NCBI GenBank assembly: GCA_036320915.1
Contig: JAXBDG010000001.1
Location: 930,001 to 994,000 of the forward strand
DNA from: Linnemannia elongata
Taxonomy: Eukaryota; Mortierellomycota; Mortierellomycetes; Mortierellales; Mortierellaceae
Direction of reading: 5' to 3'
DNA: 64,000 bases
In this document: positions 1-11,567 of the stretch, in pieces
How positions within the stretch are numbered: the stretch's first letter is position 1
Layout of the letters: every line of letters begins with the position of its first letter
The notes under the pieces: generated by a model
What the model was told of the DNA's origin: nothing
The model's database searches: none
Seen by the model: the letters and a program-made list of their open reading frames with translations, nothing else
Translations under genes and position numbers: made by a program

Positions 1-3000
1 TGATGAAGCATTCTGGCGCTGCTGTTGGCTGGTAGAGGAGGATGAGGTAGCTGAGCCATTAACCTGCGTGGACGCGATTCCATTGACGGCCTTTTTGCCA
101 TCCTTATTACCACCATTTCCACCGCCACCAGGCTGGTTCCCGATGCGTGCAGCCTCAACAGCTGCAGCACTCTGCTCCGCAATCTCGGCAGCCATCTGCG
201 CAACTTCCAACTCCCTCCTGGTTGCCTGATCCAACATCTCCTCGGACATCTTCCACCCTTCCATATCCGGTAATCCTCCTCCCCTTGCCTCACCACTCTC
301 AAACCACTGCCGACAAGCCTGCTGGAAGTAATCCTGTTGAGCTTGCATCCTCGCAATCGTCAAATCCCTCTGTGCCATTTCAGCCTTGAGTGAACAGATA
401 TAATCGAAGGATTTCTTGAGGAGAAAGACTTTTGAGGGGGCCTTGTCAACAATGTTGGGGATCATCTGGCGTAGGTCGTCAAAGCAGTGTTTGAGCGAGT
501 CGCGACGTTTTTGTTCGGCGGCTTTGTGGGATGTACGGCGGAGTTCGATTCCGGAGTGGAGGTCTGTGTTGTATGATAGGCCGAGTGCACTAAAGGGGGT
601 TGGGGGGGTTTTTTTTTGTGAGGAAATGAAGTCAGAAGGGTATTAGTGAAAACTCAATTGTGCTGTGCTTTGAATGCGTTCTTTGTCAATGTGTTAGAGG
701 ATTAGAATAAAAATGAAAGGTTACGGCAAGAAGACTTACGTGTGGTCGCCATCCAAGATGTTCTGGTAGTTGGATTTAGACGCGAGGCGAGCCATGGCTT
801 CCGTCGTAGAGACTATCAAAAAAAGAGTTCAAATACATTTCTTAGCAAACAAAAAACATCATCAAGGAAAATGACACAATGCATTGAATGGAAGAAGAAA
901 AACTTACCACCAGGCAACCAGGGTTTCAAGCTGGGAGAGACTAAAAGTGACTGACCCCGAGAAGTCGAGACCAAGATGGGCTGACCGGTCAAACTACCAC
1001 GATGATGAAGAGGTGGTTGAGGCATTAAGGTCGGCTTGAGAGCAGGAGAGATCAGGGTTGCGAATCCACCAGCAGGCATGGGCGAGATCACAGTCGTGGC
1101 TGTAGTTCCGGGGGTCCGAGGAGCCAGTATTCCAGCGTTTGTTGTGCCTTTGTTCTTGTTGTTGCTTCCGCCTCCACTTCTCTTGGATCCTGCTGAAGAG
1201 GAACGGGAGGAGGACCCTGATCCGCCGGCGGGGGCTTTCGATTTCTCGGTAGATTTTGCGGCGATTGAGCGGGTGGACTTTGTGGTGGTCGTAGTTGTAG
1301 GAGCAGTGGTGCTGGGACTGGAGCTGCTAGGGTTGCCAGTATTGTTGCTGTTGGCGGGGGCAATGGCGGCGTTGAAGTTGTTGTTATTGGAAGCCGACTT
1401 TGGGGAGGAGGTTGGGGTTGACTCGGATCCGGATCCGGCCCCCGACAGCTTCATCAGCGATGCAGGTGTGACGGGCGCAAGAGCCAACTTTGGCGTCAGC
1501 GTGCCGGTCAATGATGGCGAGGCTGTGTTTTGGGCCTGACTCATCACCGTGTCAGCCGAAGCCGTCATGGTCGGCGTAGTAGCTGCCGCAATGGACATAG
1601 GAGCCGATGCATTAGTGGCGGCTGCTAAGGGAGCTGCAGATCCTGCAGGACGCAACATGGACCCAATAGGAGCAAAGTGGTTATGTTGTTGCTGTTGAAG
1701 TTGTTGAGGTGGATGGATCGACAGCTGATATTGCTGCTGTTGCTGCTGCATCTGGACGGGCTGAGAGATCTGAAGTTGACGGTGTGTCTGAATATGATTC
1801 TGCGTCTGCTGTTGTGGCAGAGTCATGGGAGGTGGCATCATCGATGAAGCCGGGAGCGAAAACATGGCTGGCGAGGCTGGCATCATCGAGAGCTGATTCA
1901 TACCGCCGACCAATAAAGGTGATGGCGACGGTTGCGATTGAGGCTGAGGTGTGCCGTTGATGGTCGATGTCATAATCGGAGAAGGTGTGATACGATGGTT
2001 GCCACCCGAAAAATGCATCCCCATGGGTGAGGCGGGAGCCGGGACCAATGACGATGGTCGTGAAGTCCGACTTGTGCTGGCACTGATGACTGGCTTTCGA
2101 ACGCCAGCTTGTGACATGGGTGTGCTGGTCAAAGGACCCAATGCTGGTGAGCTCTTTGACACGGCTCGAATCGGTCCGACGCCTCCAACATTACTCGCAG
2201 CGACATTGGCGGCAGCAGAGGCGGTGGCGGCGGTAGACCCAACTCCACTGGGGGCAGAATGCTCGACAGTCGGTCGACGCTTCAACCCCGGTCGTTGACC
2301 GTTTGCCACGTCTCGAGCGTGCTTTGTGCCAATTCCTTGATGGACCTGCTGTTGTTGCTGCTGTTGTTGTTGTTGTTGTTGCTGTGCCTGAAAGTTCTGA
2401 ATCTGTTGCTGCTGAATTTGATGGGCCTGCTGGAACTGCATCGGCAAAGCGTTAAAACCCTGGCCGTTGCTGAAAGAGATATAGTCCATCTGAGAGTTGC
2501 GATGAGGTCCAATGGCGGGTGAAGTGAGCGGCGTGAACCCCTCGCCTGATGACATGGATTGAGGCAAGTTTGGGTATGGCTTGGCTGGTGTCAACTCTGG
2601 CGACAGCATTGGCGTGCCCTGAATGAAGCCCTGTTTTTTTTCAGGCGAAGAAATTCGACAAGCGTGTTAGTAAACAATGCTTATGTTCTGGGCTTTGCCC
2701 ATGCTTCCTGTCGTTCACCTTCCTTAATATGCGCAAAAAAAAGAATAAACAACCTACCATGGGTCTGAGCGGATCCGTGGAATCAGCGGCTTCTTCATCA
2801 AACTGCTCAGGCATGGTCATCGCCGTCTCGATACTAGTATCGGGCTGCATACCCATGGGTGACATGTACTGGTATTGGGAATAATCGGCTGCCGCTGCCG
2901 CGTAGTAGTCGCTACCGGTAGGCTTCAGCAGGTTTTGTCTTGCGGCGGCACCGCCATCCTTTTGTTGAAGGTGTGCTTGCTGGGCATGGGACTGCGCCTG

Positions 3001-3630
3001 AGATTGGGCCTGGAGCTGAGCCTGGGTTTGCGGCAACTGCTGAAGCTGCTGTTGCTGTTGCTGGCGGAGCTGTTGCTGTTGACGTTGCTGTTGTTGCTGG
3101 AGTAACAACTGTTGCTGCTGGTGCTGTTGTTGCAGCTGTTGAAGTGACGCCGCAGCACGAGTTCCGTTGTTGGTGTTGTTGCCGGTATTATTAATCTTAT
3201 CCGGGTGGGTCTGGAAGACAGGAGTGGTGGAAGCCGATCCGGTCCCTGTAGGGTTCATCATCTCCATCGTCATGGCTGCTGAGCGAAAGTCATAAGGGCC
3301 CGACGAAGTCGTCACCGCCGGGTTACTGGTATCATGTTGCTGGTTGTTGTTACTATTGTTGGATTGGTTCTCGGAGGAGTGGGGGTTCTGGGAGGGATCG
3401 TCACGGAGGAGGAGGTTTTGAAGCTTTTGCTGCTCCTGTTGGTGTTGCTGCTTTTGTTGGTGTTGCTGGTGCTGGTGTTGTTGGTGGAGAAGTTGTTGTT
3501 GCTGTTGCTGCTGTTGGAGGTGTTTTTGGACCTGGTTGGCCTGCGTGGCGTCGAAGGCAAAGTCGCTGAGCGACAGTTCTAGGCCGGCTTGGTCCAGATA
3601 GAATGCAGTGTTGTCGAAATTGTTGGTCAT
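1..3630 (-). CDS. Q-rich bHLH transcription factor, 3' end cut by window edge
   Basis: Four exons seen: 3630-2758, 2630-908, 812-740 and 589 to beyond position 1. All have GT-AG introns and consistent phases (0, 1, 2). At least 1,080 residues. The first ~290 residues contain long glutamine runs; exon 2 is a Pro/Ser/Thr/Gln-rich low-complexity region typical of transactivation domains. Exon 4 encodes a basic helix-loop-helix domain starting with ELRRTSHKAAEQKRRDSLK, with the E-box-reading His/Glu/Arg pattern, then a helix-2 containing SKVFLLKKSFDYICSL. A nuclear, CACGTG/CANNTG-binding dimer is therefore expected. The HLH resembles Mlx/Max-type domains, but orthology is inference. The tail is Gly/Asn- and Ser/Gln-rich and still open at position 1, so the stop lies outside the window. 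Overlapping reading frames on the other strand are shadows of the repeats. Confidence 0.85.
2346..2381 (-). repeat. CAG/CAA glutamine-codon tract in bHLH gene
   Basis: Near-perfect trinucleotide run, TTG/CTG on the + strand, encoding about 12-13 consecutive Gln in exon 2 of the bHLH gene. Similar shorter Q tracts lie at about 3045-3130 and 3425-3525 in exon 1. The tracts mix CAA and CAG, so they are likely length-variable between isolates. Confidence 0.8.
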
Positions 3631-4343
3631 GATGGTCGATTTGGGGATATGTATGCGAGTGACGATAGGTAGTGGGAGAGAAGAAGGATCGATGGATAGT
3701 GTAACCGATCGAGGAGGAGGAGGAATAAAAAAACGTCAAAAAAAAGAAGAATACAAAAGGAACGAGGTAATTGAATCTGTAAGGGTCGAAAAATGGCGTC
3801 GCGCGAAGTTAGAGAGGATAGAAGGGAGGAAGGAAGGTAAGGCTGTGATAATAGAGGACAACCTTTGAGGACGAAGTGGATGAGGAAGGAATGATGGATA
3901 CTGAAGAGGGAGAGAAAGAGTGAGAAGGAGAGAGGGAACCTTTTTGCGATTTAGTTCTGAGTTCCTGATAGAGTTTTCTGTTCCTTGGATGGGAGAAGTG
4001 TCTGGCTGTGTATCAATTAAGAAGTGACCGCACAGAGTGCTGAATGAGACCGCGTGGCGTTGCCCGAGGAAGGGACAGGGACAGGGAGGGACAACCAACA
4101 AGAAGACGGAGAAAACAAGAAAGGGAAATCGGGGAAAGGTCAGTTAGTTAACTATGTTCACTTCGTTTTTGCTGTACACCCTGTGAATAAAACAAACAAC
4201 AACAACAACAACAAAATGTGCTCTCGAGTCGGAATGAGTTCTCTCTCTCTCTCTCTCTCTTTATTCCTCATGTGAAAGGGGTAAGAGAATGAACTGAATG
4301 GCACAAACACATTCACCATCCGAAAAAAAAAAGTGAATGAAGG

Positions 4344-4396
<53 letters not shown>
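4344..4396. repeat. Poly(A)53 homopolymer tract
   Basis: Fifty-three consecutive A residues on the + strand inside the purine-rich bHLH upstream region. The exact length may be affected by sequencing slippage. Confidence 0.9.
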
Positions 4397-4398
<2 letters not shown>

Positions 4399-6332
4399 TT
4401 CGGGTTGCCTTACCTTTGTCTGATTTGTATCCCTGGTCGATAAACAAGAAATGAAAATGCCTTTTCGATGTGGTCAGAGAAGTCCAAAAAGAAAAAGTGT
4501 TCAAGGAGAGGGACAAGGGGTGAAGGTATTTTGGGTATATGTAAGTGTGTGCACAACGCAAAATCAATAATAGAATGTCAGTCAATTGGATGGGTGTAGA
4601 TATGCAAAGAGGAGAAGAGAGTGCCAATGCAAAAGGGAGGAAGAGAGTTGTGCTCTTTCGAGGCTGAGAAATGATAAAGAGACGAAGAGTCGAAAAGAGA
4701 TAGTTAAAGAGGCAGAAGAGGTATTGCAAAAGCGTTGTATAGTGGCAAAACGAAAAGAAGAAAGGCAAATGAGAAAAAAAAAAAAAAAAAAAAAAAGAGG
4801 AGATAACCCTTTTTATGTGATTAAAATGTCTTGCTTTTGGTTGCTTTGAGTGGTGGTTGCACGAGTAAAACAATACAAGGAAGAGTGGTCAAGGCCAAGG
4901 ACAAGAGGAGGAGAAGACTGAGTGAGGTATGGTGATGGACAAGGAGGAGGAGACGAAGGAGGAGTGAGCGGTGAGGAGACAAGCAGCCATCAAAAAAAAA
5001 ATATGTATAAGAATGGAAGAGAGAGTAGGAAAAGGGGTTGATAAATAAGAACGAGAAGAGAAGAGAAGAGAAGAAAAGAAAAAGAGGAAAGGGAAAGGGA
5101 CGGAGGGTTAAAGAAGAGGAGAATTAGAGTGCACAAAGAGGAAACCAAAAAGAGAAAGGGAAAAGCCGATTCTAGCCTCAGTCTGTCAATCCATCCCTCA
5201 CTCCATGTCCACCCTACTTCTCCCTTTCTTCTTCTTCTTTCTCAGCCTACTTTCTCTTCTCTTTCTTTCTGACTCTTGGCGCGGACCTCTACGGACCACA
5301 ACAACAGTCGACCCTGCATTGAGCCATCCTTCATCCATTGGCCTTGTTGTTGTTGTCTTTTTGTCGATTCAGTCCAAAGAAAACGGTCGTTCTGACAGTC
5401 ATTTTTACTTTCACTTCAAGACAAAAAAGAAAAACGCAAAAGTAAATAGCTCGTTACGAAATCCCAAAATATCAAAAAAAAAAAAAAAAAAAAAAAATAA
5501 GGGAAAGACAAAAAGGTGACCTTCGACCTCGTGTCCCATTCACTGCTCTCCTCGGTGCCTTGCTCTTCCGGCTGCTGGATGACACTCAAAGAAGGGTTCA
5601 AGGCGATCGTCCTTTTCTGACCTGGCGCTCTTCTGTTGTACCTTCTCGGTCTTTTGATTATTATTATTATTATTTTTTTGATCCAAGGGCTCATGTCTGT
5701 CATATCGGCTTCCGATGCCACAACTTACATCCTCTCTACTCTGTGCCCCCCTTTTTTATTTTCCATCTCTTTTCTCTCTCTTAGTGCTTGCGTCCATCCA
5801 CAGACACGCAGGTCCTCGTTTTTTTCCCTCTTCTCTCTGTCTTTTACTAAAAAAAACGGTTCGTCCGTAGAAGCAAGTCGCGTCCCTCACGTTGTACTGC
5901 TGTGCGCTCTGATTGGCTAATGATCTGTAGAACACAGTCACACAGGGCATGATTTTTTTAGGCTCAACTTCTTACCTGTGATTTCTTTTTTTTTGGTTTG
6001 ACAGGGCAGCACCAGCAAAATGACATAGAGACAGAAAAGAGAGACAAAGCGCCGAGTGGATCCACGATGGCGATCTTTGGGGGGTCGCACCCTGGTTTTT
6101 AATGGTTCAGAGCCTATCAGAGACATACCTCACATAAATACCACATACCACGCACCGGCCTGCTACTACCAGACTAATCCCTTTGAAAATAGAGTCCTCC
6201 TTTCCGATCTAGGATTATCACCCGTGGCTTCAATGGCAGCTGTCAGAAAAAAGGCCCTTCTCCTTTCCACCCAAGACGGCGATTATGCTGCCGTATCAGC
6301 TTCTTCACCTACAGCTAGTTACTACTGCAACG

Positions 6333-6386
6333 ACAAACAAACAAACAAACAAACAAACAAACAAACAAACAAACAAACAAACAAAA
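6333..6386. repeat. (ACAA)n microsatellite
   Basis: About 13 copies of the tetranucleotide ACAA in intergenic DNA. No gene context. Confidence 0.9.
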
Positions 6387-7013
6387 CAGGCACTGCCGTT
6401 GCAGGTAGGTTGCACAGGACACGCCATGTCCCGGGGTCCACTGCATACATATCTTGACATTTTCTTTACGCGGGAGGTTTAAACTGGTAGGAGGTATGCT
6501 TTGTTAAAAGCGGGACTTTTCGTTTTATTTGTTTCGTATCCCTTACTTTTTATATGAGTAATTGTAGCCATCAAGGAACAACGGGGTTCACTACGCGGAC
6601 GACATGAATCGCCAAGAATGCAAGATAACTCTTCAACACTGAAAATATGCGCAACGCGCGCGGCACTTGAAACAAGCTAGGAGACCACAAATAGACAGGA
6701 TGACAAAACAAAAATGAGCGTATTTGTTGCCTGATTGATATGCTCTGCTTGCTAGATTTGCTTGTTGGAAACATATCATTGACCCCTTGACGCCTTTATC
6801 CTCCCTCACTTCCTTTCCTCTTGGACCACTTATTTGTGCAGTCTAAACGTTCTGTTTTAATGAGTTTTTGTGAGTTGTAATGTGATATCGTGAAAAAAAA
6901 ATGTTGAAAAAGCTTTTCTCTCCCTTGCATTTCCGCTGCATCCATCCCATCTGTCTTCCCCTTCCTTCCTGCTTTTGATCCCGCCCAATAAATATGACAG
7001 GTGGATCGATCTC

Positions 7014-8394
7014 TTAGCGTCTTGGACGCTCTCTGACCACCATCTTGTTGGGGTGTTTCCTGGTCTTGCCTCCCTTGGCAAGAGTTCCCCAGGGACTCCT
7101 TGGATCCTTTCCACCTGTGCATCAAAGAATTCAAATGGCGACAGAGAATATAAGAGTCAATACAGTGGGTTCGTCATATCTGCCTGTTCCATAAGCAAAA
7201 AAAATAACACGAAACACATTAAGGTGTAGTATCACTCTTACCCTTTGTCTTTCCCTTTCCTCCTCCGTGAGGATGGTCGCAGGCGTTTTGTGCAACACCA
7301 CTTAAAAAAGAAAAAAAAAAAAAAAAAAAAAAAAAAAGATATGTACACAGCGGTAGGTCAATAACTCATTCATAGTCCTTGAAACAAATTCGCGACCGTA
7401 AGAGACTGCCACCTTCTGCCAGAATACAAAGGTGTCGCGACAAAAAAATAAATAAGGGGGGGACATACCGAACGCTAGGACGGATACCCATCCAGCGGCT
7501 ACGACCAGCCTTTCCGAGACTCTCGTGCATGTTTCCAGGGTTGGAGACAACTCCAATAGTGGCACAAACGTCGACGGGGAACTTGCGAACCTCACCGCTC
7601 GAAAGACGAATGATGGCATGTCCAGTCTCGCCGGTTGAGAGCAATTGAGCATAAGTTCCTGCAGAGCGAGCGACCTGAGCAGGTCCGTTGCGCTTCATTC
7701 CGATTGCGTGGATGATGGTTCCTGTAGGGATACGGCTCAGTGGCAAGCAGTTGCCCTTATCGATGGGGAGGGTGGTGGTAATGCCGTTCTTTGTCTGGTT
7801 CCATGAAGACTTGTCCAAGAAAGAGTGAATGACCGATCCAGGCTGGAGGTCGTGGGGTGCTAAGATATAAGACTGTCTGCCAGTGGTTTGGTGCTTCAAC
7901 AAGGCGATCCAAGCTGTCCTGCCGGGATCGTATTCGATTCTCTCCACCAACTGTGCACCAGACTCACGACGGTACCAGTCCACAATACGGAGACGACGCT
8001 TGTGTCCACCTCCACGGTGACGAACTGTGATACGGCCGGTGTTGTTCCTGCCGGCGGTGGAACGCTTAGCAATCGTCAAAGCACGAACGGGCTTGCCCTT
8101 CCAAAGGTGATCACGGGGCACACGCTTAAGCCAACGACGACCTGGCGAAGAGGGAGTATAGGTCTTGAACTGAGGGGTGGCGGATGAAGAAGTAGGCGAA
8201 GCAGTGGCGGTCGCGGTGGCATAGGTGCGGGTGGCGGCGCCCTTGTTGAGGCTGTTCCTGAAAGAGACAGTCGAGAGCGAACGGCCCTGCATCAAGAGAG
8301 TAGTTTGCTTGGTGGTGGGGGTGATCATCCTGGCGACTCCTGACGACGCCGCCGAGGCGGGTCTCCACAGTGACCGTGCAAGCCCAGAGAGCAT
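7014..8394 (-). CDS. RML2: Mitochondrial large-subunit ribosomal protein uL2m
   Basis: Three exons: 8394-7469, 7300-7242, 7114-7014 (stop TAA). 361 residues from the ATG at 8394; an in-frame ATG at 8481 would add 29 residues. I prefer 8394 because it begins with a basic, hydroxylated, acid-free stretch like a mitochondrial presequence. The mature part carries the uL2 RNA-binding signature (GRITVRHRGGGHKRRLRIVD), then the SH3-like second domain, and the C-terminal HPHGGGKGKTKGG / SPWGTLAKGGKTRK loop that reaches the peptidyl-transferase centre of the ribosome. These motifs are split over exons 2 and 3 and join perfectly, confirming the splice sites. It acts in the mitochondrial matrix, in the mitoribosome large subunit. 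The gene is divergent from the ACAD8-like gene with 336 bp between start codons. Confidence 0.93.
7311..7337. repeat. A27 run = polypyrimidine tract of uL2m intron 1
   Basis: On the sense (-) strand this is a T27 run ending about ten bases before the AG acceptor of intron 1 (7301-7468). It doubles as an exceptionally strong polypyrimidine tract. Confidence 0.75.
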
Positions 8395-8730
8395 GTTGTG
8401 TAGTGGCGACTGTGATGGTTGTTGGTGAAGGTGAGAAATGCGATTCGCCGGAGATGCAGGAGTTGACTTGACTTGCTTCAAGAGCCAATCTGTTTACAAG
8501 TTTTGTGACTGTGACATATATCACACGTGATGATTCACCCTGAATGGAATTAATGGATCCAAGATGCTGGGGAAACTCAGTGCCGGGAAATAATGGGCCT
8601 GTTTCTTCCCACGATTCGGTCTCCACATTTAAGCCAAGTGGCCCTTTTTTTTTTTTTTTTTATACTTAACATCTTGTTTTCTCACTCCATCTCCACCTCC
8701 CCATCCCCTCATATACCTCATCACTCAACC
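8395..8730. promoter_or_regulatory. Divergent promoter between uL2m and ACAD8-like genes, with CACGTG box
   Basis: 336 bp separate the ATGs of two divergent genes whose products both go to mitochondria. A palindromic E-box CACGTG lies at 8524-8529 (TCACGTGT on the - strand), and a T19 run near 8646-8664 is followed by a pyrimidine-rich leader into the + gene. CACGTG is the binding core of Cbf1/Max-type bHLH proteins (family knowledge); actual use here is inference. Confidence 0.55.
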
Positions 8731-10723
8731 ATGGCCTCTCTCCTCACCCTCGCTGCTAGACGTGCCCCCCTCAGACTCGGACGTGCCGTTACTTCAGTTT
8801 CGAGCCAGATCCGCAACATTTCCTCCACTCCTCTTGACCGTATGTTTGTTTCTTCCTACAATTCTGCTTTGTTCGCTTCTACGACCATTGGTACCATGAC
8901 ACTTGACAAGAACAAAAACACAAACCAAACATCGCCAGTGCGCTAACGGATAAATCATCTGTTTCTTTTTCCATCGTTCCCACGCCCAAATAGCATCCGT
9001 TGGATTGACTGGTACGAGCCATGCGACCTTGCCCCTTAGTCGTTGTGTCACTTTGAAGAAAAATACATCTTTCAGGCACAGGGATCACAAAGACCTCAAT
9101 GCTGATATTATTGTACCTCATTTCTCACGCCCACTTCACTAGACGACCAGAAGGAGCTCCAGAGCCTCGCTCGCACCTTTGCCGACAATGAGTTTGCCCC
9201 CAAGATGCAAGAGGTATGTACATGCTAGACCTACAGTCCGCTCTCTAAAGCGTACATCCTTTCCGTCATACGATGAGGAGAAGAAAGTTCTCAAGGGTTT
9301 CAATCTCATTTCGCCACTCTTCAACGCTGTTCTTAGTGGGATGAGAACCATTACTTCCCCGCTGATGTTCTCCGCAAGGGTGCTGAGCTTGGATTCGGAG
9401 GACTTTATACCCGTGAGGATGTTGGTGGTTCCGGCCTCGGTCGCTTGGAGACTTCGATCATTTTTGAGGCCTTGTCGACCGGATGTGTCTCCACCACTGC
9501 CTACATCTCTATCCACAAGTAAGGGCATTGTTGTATGGTTTTAAGTGTGCTAGTCATCAGTAACGTTGGTTTTTCGATTACCTTTATTGCTCTGGAGCTA
9601 ATCGCTACTGCTGTGCCTTTTCATTCTTTAGCATGTGTGCCTGGATGATCGGTAACGATATTGCAAGACCTTTTATATTGAAATCGATGGGTCCACCAAG
9701 GAATAGGATGAACCGATTTACTATGGATTCAAGAACGAATTTGAACTCATTCTCTTCTACTCACTCTCCCACCATGTATAGACTCTTATGGAAGCGAGGA
9801 GCAGCGTCAAAAGTACCTTCCCAAATTGACGAGCATGGAGCACTTTGCCTCCTACTGCTTGACTGAGCCCGGTGCAGGATCAGATGCCGCTGGGCTCTCG
9901 ACCACTGCCGTCAAGAAGGGCTCGCACTACGTCTTGAACGGAAGCAAGGCCTTTATCTCCGGAGGGGGATCGTCGGATGTGTACGTGATCATGGCTCGCA
10001 CAGGAGGAGCAGGACCCAAGGGCATCTCTTGCTTCATTGTCGAGAAGGACTTTAAGGGCTTGAGCTTTGGAAAGAAAGAGAACAAGCTTGGATGGAACTC
10101 GCAGGAGACCAGGGCTGTCATTATGGAGGACTGTGAGGTCCCCGTCGAGAACTTGGTTGGTGCTGAGGGCCAGGGTTTCTCCATTGCCATGAAGGGTCTC
10201 AACGGCGGTCGCGTCAACATCGGTACGTGGTCTTTTTGTGTTTTTAGTATGTACCAAGACAACGGTGTAGTGTTGGAGATATTAACCTCTTTATATACAT
10301 TCCAAATAAATAATAGGTTCATGCAGTTTGGGTGCTGCTCAGGCTTCGTTGGAGGCTGCTTTGGAGCACGTCAAGGTCCGCAAGCAGTTCAACCAGCCCC
10401 TTGCCAACTTCCAGAACACTCAGTTCAAGCTCGCAGACATGGCCACCAGCCTGCTCTCGTCCAGATTGATGATCCGTCAGGCTGCGACCATGTTGGACCA
10501 GGACCACCCCAGCGTTGCCAGCTTCTGTGCGATGGCCAAGCTCCATGCCACAGACGAGTGCTTCAAGATTTGCGACGACAGCTTGCAGTTGCACGGAGGC
10601 TACGGATACTTGAAGGATTACAAGGTCAACGTCTACCTCCGTGATTCGCGTGTCCACCGTATCCTCGAGGGCACCAACGAGATCATGCGCCTGGTTGCCT
10701 CCCGCGCCCTCTTGACCGAGTAA
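8731..10723 (+). CDS. Isobutyryl-CoA dehydrogenase-like acyl-CoA dehydrogenase (mitochondrial)
   Basis: Seven exons: 8731-8839, 8994-9011, 9143-9213, 9337-9518, 9632-9651, 9782-10222, 10317-10723. Spliced length is 1,248 nt, 415 residues, the usual length of ACAD8-type precursors. The first ~30 residues are Arg/Ser/Ala-rich without acids, a matrix-targeting presequence. Recognisable blocks are DPSVGLTDDQKELQ (spanning the 18-nt exon 2), [15 protein letters not shown], the FAD/substrate signature [42 protein letters not shown] and [17 protein letters not shown]. Glu398 of RILEGTNE is the expected catalytic base. It oxidises isobutyryl-CoA to methacrylyl-CoA in valine breakdown, passing electrons via ETF. 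A related short/branched-chain acyl-CoA dehydrogenase is the main alternative. Exons 2 and 5 are micro-exons of 18 and 20 nt. Confidence 0.9.
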
Positions 10724-10949
10724 GATATAGACTAGATTTATAGACGGAATTGTTTTACAACACAATGCAACAAAGAAAGAAACAAAGAATTGTTGTTTAT
10801 ACCTTGGACATCCATGAATGTTTAATACAGCGTTCGAAATTGACTGTGGGTGGCATGGGAGAAAAGAGAGAGAGAGGGGTCTGTGTGTAGAGCACGTTCT
10901 GGTTTTAATCGACTACAAACGCCGCATGGTTCAGTTCAGGTCAGCTCAG

Positions 10950-10951
<2 letters not shown>

Positions 10952-10980
<29 letters not shown>
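10952..10980. repeat. (GT)n microsatellite
   Basis: About 14 GT dinucleotides, roughly 230 bp downstream of the ACAD8-like stop codon. Confidence 0.9.
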
Positions 10981-10982
<2 letters not shown>

Positions 10983-11540
10983 ATGAGATGGCAGGTCTGA
11001 GAGTGAGAGATGGCCCAAGTGAACCAATCAACCTTCACACCAACGGACTAACGCATTCTGCCTTTTGCCCCCTCCCCTCGTTTTGCGTTTCATATGTATT
11101 GGGCGTTTTACTTTGACTTGCCATTTGAACTCATGCCTTTTTATATTCTTCCCAACCGCCTTCATGTCTCATCACTGAATACCAGGGCTTCTTCGTTTGT
11201 GCAACTAACAGATCACTTTCCTTTAAAATACCTCCTCTGAACAAGAGAAACAACGAAAAAAGGGGCACCCGCCTACTCATTTTCATTTCGCATCATTGAC
11301 AGAAACAACGATCATTGACAGAACACTTGTGGGCTGTGCCCTTTTTTTTTTTTTTTTTTTTTTTTCTTCAAGTGATCGTTTCCCTCTCACGGAGGTATCC
11401 GCGCCTATTAATAAATCATAGGGATCATACCATTGTTGCTTAGCCGCGTTTTTTTTTTTTTTTTCTTTCAATTTTCTTCTTGGTAGAGAGTCAAAAGGGA
11501 ATGAGATAATAGAAACGTTCTTCTGCTTGATGATACTTTT

Positions 11541-11567
11541 GTTGTTGTTGTTGTTGTTGTTGTTGTT
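11541..11567. repeat. (GTT)n microsatellite
   Basis: About nine GTT units in intergenic DNA upstream of the AGC kinase gene. Confidence 0.85.

Larger units (their letters stand above)
3631..7013. other. Gene-free stretch: bHLH promoter/leader and uL2 downstream region
   Basis: No convincing gene in 3.4 kb. From 3640 to about 5170 the + strand is strongly purine-rich, so the bHLH-sense strand is a long polypyrimidine leader or promoter. It includes a CT run (4241-4261), an A53 run (4344-4396) and an A22 run near 4771-4793. About 5180-5850 switches to pyrimidine-rich on the + strand. An ACAA tetranucleotide array lies at 6333-6386. Reading frames here are low complexity or start at non-ATG codons. 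Confidence 0.6.

Noticed and set aside
1036..1539. 167-codon open frame antisense to the bHLH gene
   Set aside because: Mirrors the low-complexity Ser/Pro/Ala coding sequence of the - strand exon; no splice, promoter or domain support.
8225..8428. + strand frame over the uL2m first exon
   Set aside because: Antisense shadow of the uL2m presequence region.
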